A stretch of 64,000 nt of DNA from Flavobacterium johnsoniae UW101 (GTDB lineage Bacteria; Bacteroidota; Bacteroidia; Flavobacteriales; Flavobacteriaceae). Each line of letters begins with the position of its first letter. The first letter of the stretch is position 1. The stretch lies in the NCBI RefSeq assembly GCF_000016645.1, contig NC_009441.1, positions 1,984,001 through 2,048,000 on the forward strand, read 5' to 3'. This document shows, one piece after another, positions 59,955 through 64,000 of this stretch. The notes under the pieces were generated by a model. That model searched no databases. It had not been told where the DNA came from and saw only the letters and a list, made by a program, of their open reading frames with translations. The position numbers and the translations under genes are program-made.

Positions 59955-62381
59955 CTAAGCTCTTTTTCTGATCTTATTTTTGACAGCGTTATAGTCTATA
60001 AAATATTTTACGCTGATTGAAAAAACATGTTTTAGAGCATCATTGTTTAACAGATTGGTTACGCTGCGTTTGAAGTCTTTATAAATAACACGTTCAAAAT
60101 TAGAAGCATTATTACGATATAAAACCGAAAGCTGGCTTCCGGGAGCAAACCACCATGAGTACGATAAATCTGCATTCCAGGAATAAAAATTTGAATTTTT
60201 GTTTTCAGTATATTGAGAATAAGGATCTAAAGTCCCGTCCTGATCCAGTTTCAGTATATTTTTGTTTTCTGCTGATGACCAATATTGACGAACAGCCAAA
60301 TTAAGTGTCATCGTGCTGTTAATGGCATATTTTCCTGATAAAGTATTGGCATAAGTAATGACATCGCGATTAGCAAAAACAATCGTTTTCGGCGTGTTTT
60401 CGTTATCATGATCGTCATAGCTGTCAATATATCCTTTGTTATTATTTCTTTTAAGAAAACTAAAAGTATAAGTCAGCAGGAGTTTATCATTAAAACGATA
60501 TCTTGGACCAATATCAACTCCAAATGCGGCTCTTCCGGGTTCATCGACAACTGATATAGATGGATTTATATCTATTGCAAATTTATGATTGTAATTTGTA
60601 GACACACTTGCCCATGCATCTATTTTTCTTGGAATAATAACATATCGTCCGTCAGTTCTTGGCTCATAATAATCACATATTTCTACAGGATAAACCGTGA
60701 TTCCCATTCCGTAATAATTGTTTTTTACGGTTGTTAAATTCACATTGGCATTAATACTGGCATCTTGTGTTTTTCCTGAATCTTTATTGAATTCAATATA
60801 GTTATTAAGGTTAATCCTGAAGCTGTTAAAAAGTTTAGTTGGGTTTAGGATTCTGTAATTAACGTTATTGAAAAAGTTATAATAATTGGTATAGAAATTA
60901 ATTCCCAAATCATTTGGATTAAAATCTTTGGTTACAAAATCAGATCCAAAACTGTAACGGTATTTTCCGGCCGTTTCAGCAAAACCAAGCGTGGCATACA
61001 TTCCTCTTTTGTCTTTTTCGGCATTTATGGTGCTGTATTTTACATTTCCTGATAAATTATAGGTATTGGCTTTTGTATTTAAATCCCAAACTAAACCTGT
61101 TACATTGGCATCTCTAAAATGTCCGTTTCTGGTAACATTTGTATTTATAAAAGTAACGGATGAGTTTTTGCGAAAACGCTGATCCAGAACCAAAACATTA
61201 TAATTGGTAAGCGGCTCTACAACTACACGTCTGGTATCGCCGGTAATAGTATCTTGTATGGTTGCAAAAGTTTTCTCGGTAACGGCGTTTAAAATTCCAA
61301 TCCCTAAACCGTTTTTAGTTCTTCCTGAAAGTTTTAAGGCATTAATTAAATTTACATTTTGAACCTGTTCGATAATTTTTTCATTATCATTTAGATCTGG
61401 TTCAGAAGGTCTTCCGCCAATTCTTCGGGAATAAAACATTTTACCTTTATTAAATAAATCTGTTCCTTCGGTAAAAAAAGCTCTGTTTTCGTTAAACTGC
61501 TGTTCAAACGGACCTAAATTCAATATCTGATCGTCGTATTTCGTCTGCCCAAAATCAGGAATTAAAATAGCATCAACAGTAAAAGCATCGTTAATTCCGT
61601 ATTTAATATCCATTCCGCCTTTTACGGTTCCATACGTTTTTTGACCTTCTCCGGCATTTAAATAATAAGAAGCATAAGGCATAAGAAACAATCGGGTAGG
61701 AGGTTTTATGTTTTCGATTCCTTCCAGAGTTCCGGCCTGCTGCGTAAAAGTGCCTATTTTTCTATCAACAAAATTCCAGGTGTATTTGTATCGTGTTCGT
61801 TTTATTTCGCGGAAAAAATTAATTCCCCAGATTTGTTTGTTTTCCTGCGAAAATCGTAATGCCGAATACGGAATTTTTATTTCAACTGTCCATCCGTTTT
61901 CATTAACAACGGCTTTGCTTATCCAGACAGCATCCCAAGAGTAATCTTCGCCGGCTGCATCTGTCATGATACAGTCGCCCTGAACATCTGCTGCCGAAAC
62001 ATAAAACATAAAATCCTGCTGTCCGTCGTTAAAGCCATTAATAAAAACACCAAAAAGATCTGCTGTTCCAAAATTGTCTCGCTGGGAAATCTCTTTTAAT
62101 ATTTTATCCGGTTCGTCATCAAACATTTTTGCGCCAATATATATGGCATCATTATCATATAATATTTTGACTTCCGTTTTTTTGCCTTCAGGAACTGGTT
62201 TTCCGTTATCTGGTTCAAGTGTGATAAAATCTGAAGCAATCGCAGCATTTTCCCATGCATTTTCATCCAGCTTTCCATCAATAGAAATGTTTTGCGAAAT
62301 AGATTTCGCCTGCAGTGCTTTTTTCTGGCTGTAACCAAAAAAAACAGATAAAAACAAACTAAGAAAAACAAGCTTTTTCAT
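59955..62381 (-). CDS. DUF5916 outer-membrane protein with CBM9-like N-terminus
   Basis: An 808-residue protein with a signal peptide (ending near FFGYSQ). Residues 25-210 form a CBM9-like beta sandwich (ISIDGKLDENAWENA, ILYDNDAIYIGAKMFDD, GWTVEIKIPYSALRF). The rest is DUF5916, rich in alternating aromatic strands (NYYNFFNNVNYRILNPTKLF, LLLTYTFSFLKRNN) and ending in a barrel-like strand near YFIDYNAV. It is probably an outer-membrane barrel. The family is common in Bacteroidota and its role is unknown, possibly glycan-related. Confidence 0.85.
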   Translation of the reverse strand: MKKLVFLSLFLSVFFGYSQKKALQAKSISQNISIDGKLDENAWENAAIASDFITLEPDNGKPVPEGKKTEVKILYDNDAIYIGAKMFDDEPDKILKEISQRDNFGTADLFGVFINGFNDGQQDFMFYVSAADVQGDCIMTDAAGEDYSWDAVWISKAVVNENGWTVEIKIPYSALRFSQENKQIWGINFFREIKRTRYKYTWNFVDRKIGTFTQQAGTLEGIENIKPPTRLFLMPYASYYLNAGEGQKTYGTVKGGMDIKYGINDAFTVDAILIPDFGQTKYDDQILNLGPFEQQFNENRAFFTEGTDLFNKGKMFYSRRIGGRPSEPDLNDNEKIIEQVQNVNLINALKLSGRTKNGLGIGILNAVTEKTFATIQDTITGDTRRVVVEPLTNYNVLVLDQRFRKNSSVTFINTNVTRNGHFRDANVTGLVWDLNTKANTYNLSGNVKYSTINAEKDKRGMYATLGFAETAGKYRYSFGSDFVTKDFNPNDLGINFYTNYYNFFNNVNYRILNPTKLFNSFRINLNNYIEFNKDSGKTQDASINANVNLTTVKNNYYGMGITVYPVEICDYYEPRTDGRYVIIPRKIDAWASVSTNYNHKFAIDINPSISVVDEPGRAAFGVDIGPRYRFNDKLLLTYTFSFLKRNNNKGYIDSYDDHDNENTPKTIVFANRDVITYANTLSGKYAINSTMTLNLAVRQYWSSAENKNILKLDQDGTLDPYSQYTENKNSNFYSWNADLSYSWWFAPGSQLSVLYRNNASNFERVIYKDFKRSVTNLLNNDALKHVFSISVKYFIDYNAVKNKIRKRA

Positions 62382-62615
62382 TGAATTTTAGAGAAAATAT
62401 TGGGTTTTAAGTACTTTAATATAGAACAAATAGACTTCATTTTCTTTTACTTGTTACAGATTTTGTTTCAAAATTTCCATTTTCTTTTGCTTTTTTTAAG
62501 AAAATCGGTCCAAATGTTATGATTTTTAGCATAGGAAATAATCTTACAGAAACATCATTTTTATGTTAATAATGTTAAAATTTAAGCAAAAAGTGCCTGA
62601 TTTACAGGGTTCTAT

Positions 62616-62645
62616 TTTGCAAGGGGTGATTTTTTTATAATTTTG
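62616..62645 (+). promoter_or_regulatory. Promoter of the first L,D-transpeptidase gene
   Basis: TTTG (62616-62619), 18 bases, TAATTTTG (62638-62645, exact), with a leader of about 35 bases. The remainder of the 300-base gap before it is A/T-rich with no visible repeat. Confidence 0.75.
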
Positions 62646-62683
62646 CCTTACCCAAATTTTTATTATTAACCTAAAGAAATTCA

Positions 62684-63409
62684 ATGATTTACAAAATTTA
62701 TCCGCTGCTTGTGTTTTTGTTATTGTCTTTTGGTAAAGATTCAAAAAACACCTCCGAATTAAAAACTGCAACGACAAGAAGTATTGCTAAAGTTGAAAAA
62801 AAGCTTACTGTTGATGCGAAAATTGAAAACATTTATTACTCTTTAAATTCCAACAATTTTAAGCTTCCGGAATTAAAATCTTTTTCTGAAGCATTGAAAG
62901 GATTTTATCTTTTGAAAGAAAGAGGAATTATTCAAAAAAACATTTTAACATTGGTTGATTTTAGTTTGTCATCAAATACCAAACGACTTTGGGTAATTGA
63001 TATGACTACTAATACTATTTTGTTTAATTCTTTAGTGGCTCACGGAAGAAACACCGGAGAAGAATTTGCTACAGCATTTTCAAATTTAAATTCTTCTTTT
63101 AAAAGCAGTTTAGGCTTTTATGCAACTGGTGAAATCTATCAGGGAAAACACGGAGCTTCATTACGTTTAGACGGTCTTGAAAGAGGTGTAAACGATAATG
63201 CCCGCGAAAGAGGCGTTGTAATGCATGGCGCTGATTATGTTTCTGAATCTTTCATCAGAGATCATAAAAGATTAGGCCGAAGCCAGGGTTGTCCTGCAGT
63301 TCCGGTTGAATTGACAGATGAAATAATAGAAACAATAAAAGACAAATCATGTTTGTATATCTATCATCCGTCAAGAAGCTTTACAATGGAAGAAAGATTA
63401 ATGTCTTAA
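62684..63409 (+). CDS. Murein L,D-transpeptidase catalytic domain protein (YkuD_2 type)
   Basis: A 241-residue envelope protein with an N-terminal hydrophobic leader (IYPLLVFLLLSFG). The catalytic part has LWVIDMTTNTILFNSLVAHG, the His of VVMHGADYVS, and the catalytic Cys203 in LGRSQGCPAVPVEL. It is a short PF13645-like member, which cross-links or trims peptidoglycan stems or adds amino acids to them. Its 3' end overlaps the end of the convergent L,D-transpeptidase gene by 12 bases. Confidence 0.88.
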   Translation: MIYKIYPLLVFLLLSFGKDSKNTSELKTATTRSIAKVEKKLTVDAKIENIYYSLNSNNFKLPELKSFSEALKGFYLLKERGIIQKNILTLVDFSLSSNTKRLWVIDMTTNTILFNSLVAHGRNTGEEFATAFSNLNSSFKSSLGFYATGEIYQGKHGASLRLDGLERGVNDNARERGVVMHGADYVSESFIRDHKRLGRSQGCPAVPVELTDEIIETIKDKSCLYIYHPSRSFTMEERLMS

Positions 63410-64000
63410 TTTCGAATACAAATCTGAATCTAAATTATAAATATCAGCTCTGAAAATGAGCTGATTTTTTTTGCTCCAAGCTGTCCAATACCACTGATAC
63501 AAAGCGTATTTTTTTGTGATTTTAAAACTCATTGTTTTTTTAGACGCGATTATAGTATCGATTTTGACTTTAGAAAATCGTATTGAATCATTTAAAATAT
63601 GCTCTGCTAATTCCAGCGGATTTTCTACACGAACACAGCCTGAGCTTAAAGAACGGTTGTTTCGTACAAAATAATTCCTGTGATTGGTGTCGTGCAAATA
63701 AACACTGTGATGATTTGGGAATAAGATTTTCATTAATCCTAAAGAGTTGTTATAACCCGGACTTTGAACGTATCTGTAGTTATTAGGTTTGTTTTCGTTC
63801 CATGCAGAAGGTTCAACTACTTTTCCTGAAGTATCATAAATAGTGATATTTTTCTTTGCCAGATAGTTTCTGTTTCGTTTCATGGCTGGTACAACATCTT
63901 CTTTTAAAATAGTTGGAGGAACTGTCCATGTTGGATTAAATACAACTGTTTTTAAAACAGAAGTAATAATAGGTGTTTTTCTTGAACTGGTTCCTACTAC
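63398..64000 (-). CDS. L,D-transpeptidase (YcbB/LdtD type), 5' end outside window
   Basis: The frame stays open to the window edge and continues beyond it; an ATG at 63883 is internal. Upstream of it the frame reads VFNPTWTVPPTILKEDVVPA, the hallmark that precedes the catalytic domain in YcbB-type enzymes. The active site is HDTNHRNYF then RSLSSGCVRVENPLELAEHI (catalytic Cys in SSGCVRV). Such enzymes form 3-3 peptidoglycan cross-links. It overlaps the convergent transpeptidase gene by 12 bases at the 3' end. Confidence 0.9.
   Translation of the reverse strand, partial: VVGTSSRKTPIITSVLKTVVFNPTWTVPPTILKEDVVPAMKRNRNYLAKKNITIYDTSGKVVEPSAWNENKPNNYRYVQSPGYNNSLGLMKILFPNHHSVYLHDTNHRNYFVRNNRSLSSGCVRVENPLELAEHILNDSIRFSKVKIDTIIASKKTMSFKITKKYALYQWYWTAWSKKNQLIFRADIYNLDSDLYSKLRH

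Overview
The window reads as a chromosomal segment of a Flavobacterium-like member of the Bacteroidota. The evidence is low GC content with A-rich leaders and many promoters carrying the Bacteroidota -7 box TAnnTTTG. Gene content agrees: a type IX secretion (T9SS) plug protein, a surface protein with a gliding-motility type C-terminal signal, DUF5916, DUF1573, a FolK/deoxynucleoside kinase fusion and a glyoxylate bypass. There is no rRNA, CRISPR array, prophage or transposase-encoding IS. Two tRNA genes (Gly-GCC, Leu-UAA) lie near 14 kb.

Layout. 0-20 kb: the end of a GT9 glycosyltransferase gene, an AsmA-like protein, an sppA-hydrolase pair, the folK-dNK fusion, a lectin-like T9SS cargo, a SpoU methyltransferase, DUF1573, mutS, the tRNAs, small proteins, waaA, a DegT aminotransferase with galE, and a DMT exporter. 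20-33 kb: fabD, DUF983, an AraC regulator, a YceI / Fe-S / pirin group whose YceI and pirin promoters share a 16-bp dyad at the same spacing, then a RamB/ScfR-like regulator divergent from aceB-aceA, a Crp-like gene coupled to a DUF6370 gene, and purT. 33-44 kb: a U32/RlhA-like protein, a class I aminotransferase, a desaturase, rsmG, an unrecognised three-gene operon (40.5-42.1 kb) and pruA. 44-50 kb: the four-gene ligase-associated DNA repair set (nuclease, ligase, Lhr-like helicase, PdeM). 50-64 kb: apaG, the T9SS plug, an SNF2 helicase, a map-methyltransferase pair, DUF445, gpmI, DUF5916, and two L,D-transpeptidase genes that converge and overlap at their 3' ends.

The most unusual layer is intergenic. 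At least six families of palindromic repeats with no visible coding capacity fill the gaps. They include inverted repeats with stems up to 32 bp, a roughly 145-bp element with 19-bp terminal inverted repeats present three times at junctions of same-direction genes (aceB/aceA and twice inside the repair operon), a GCGTGAGGG...CACGCCC family, and nested GCCACGAATT elements beside a 23-T homopolymer. Three of five long-stem inverted repeats lie between convergent genes, which suggests a bidirectional termination role. Their function and mobility cannot be settled from this window alone.

All gene functions are assigned from recognisable motifs and family resemblance read by eye; no database search was run.
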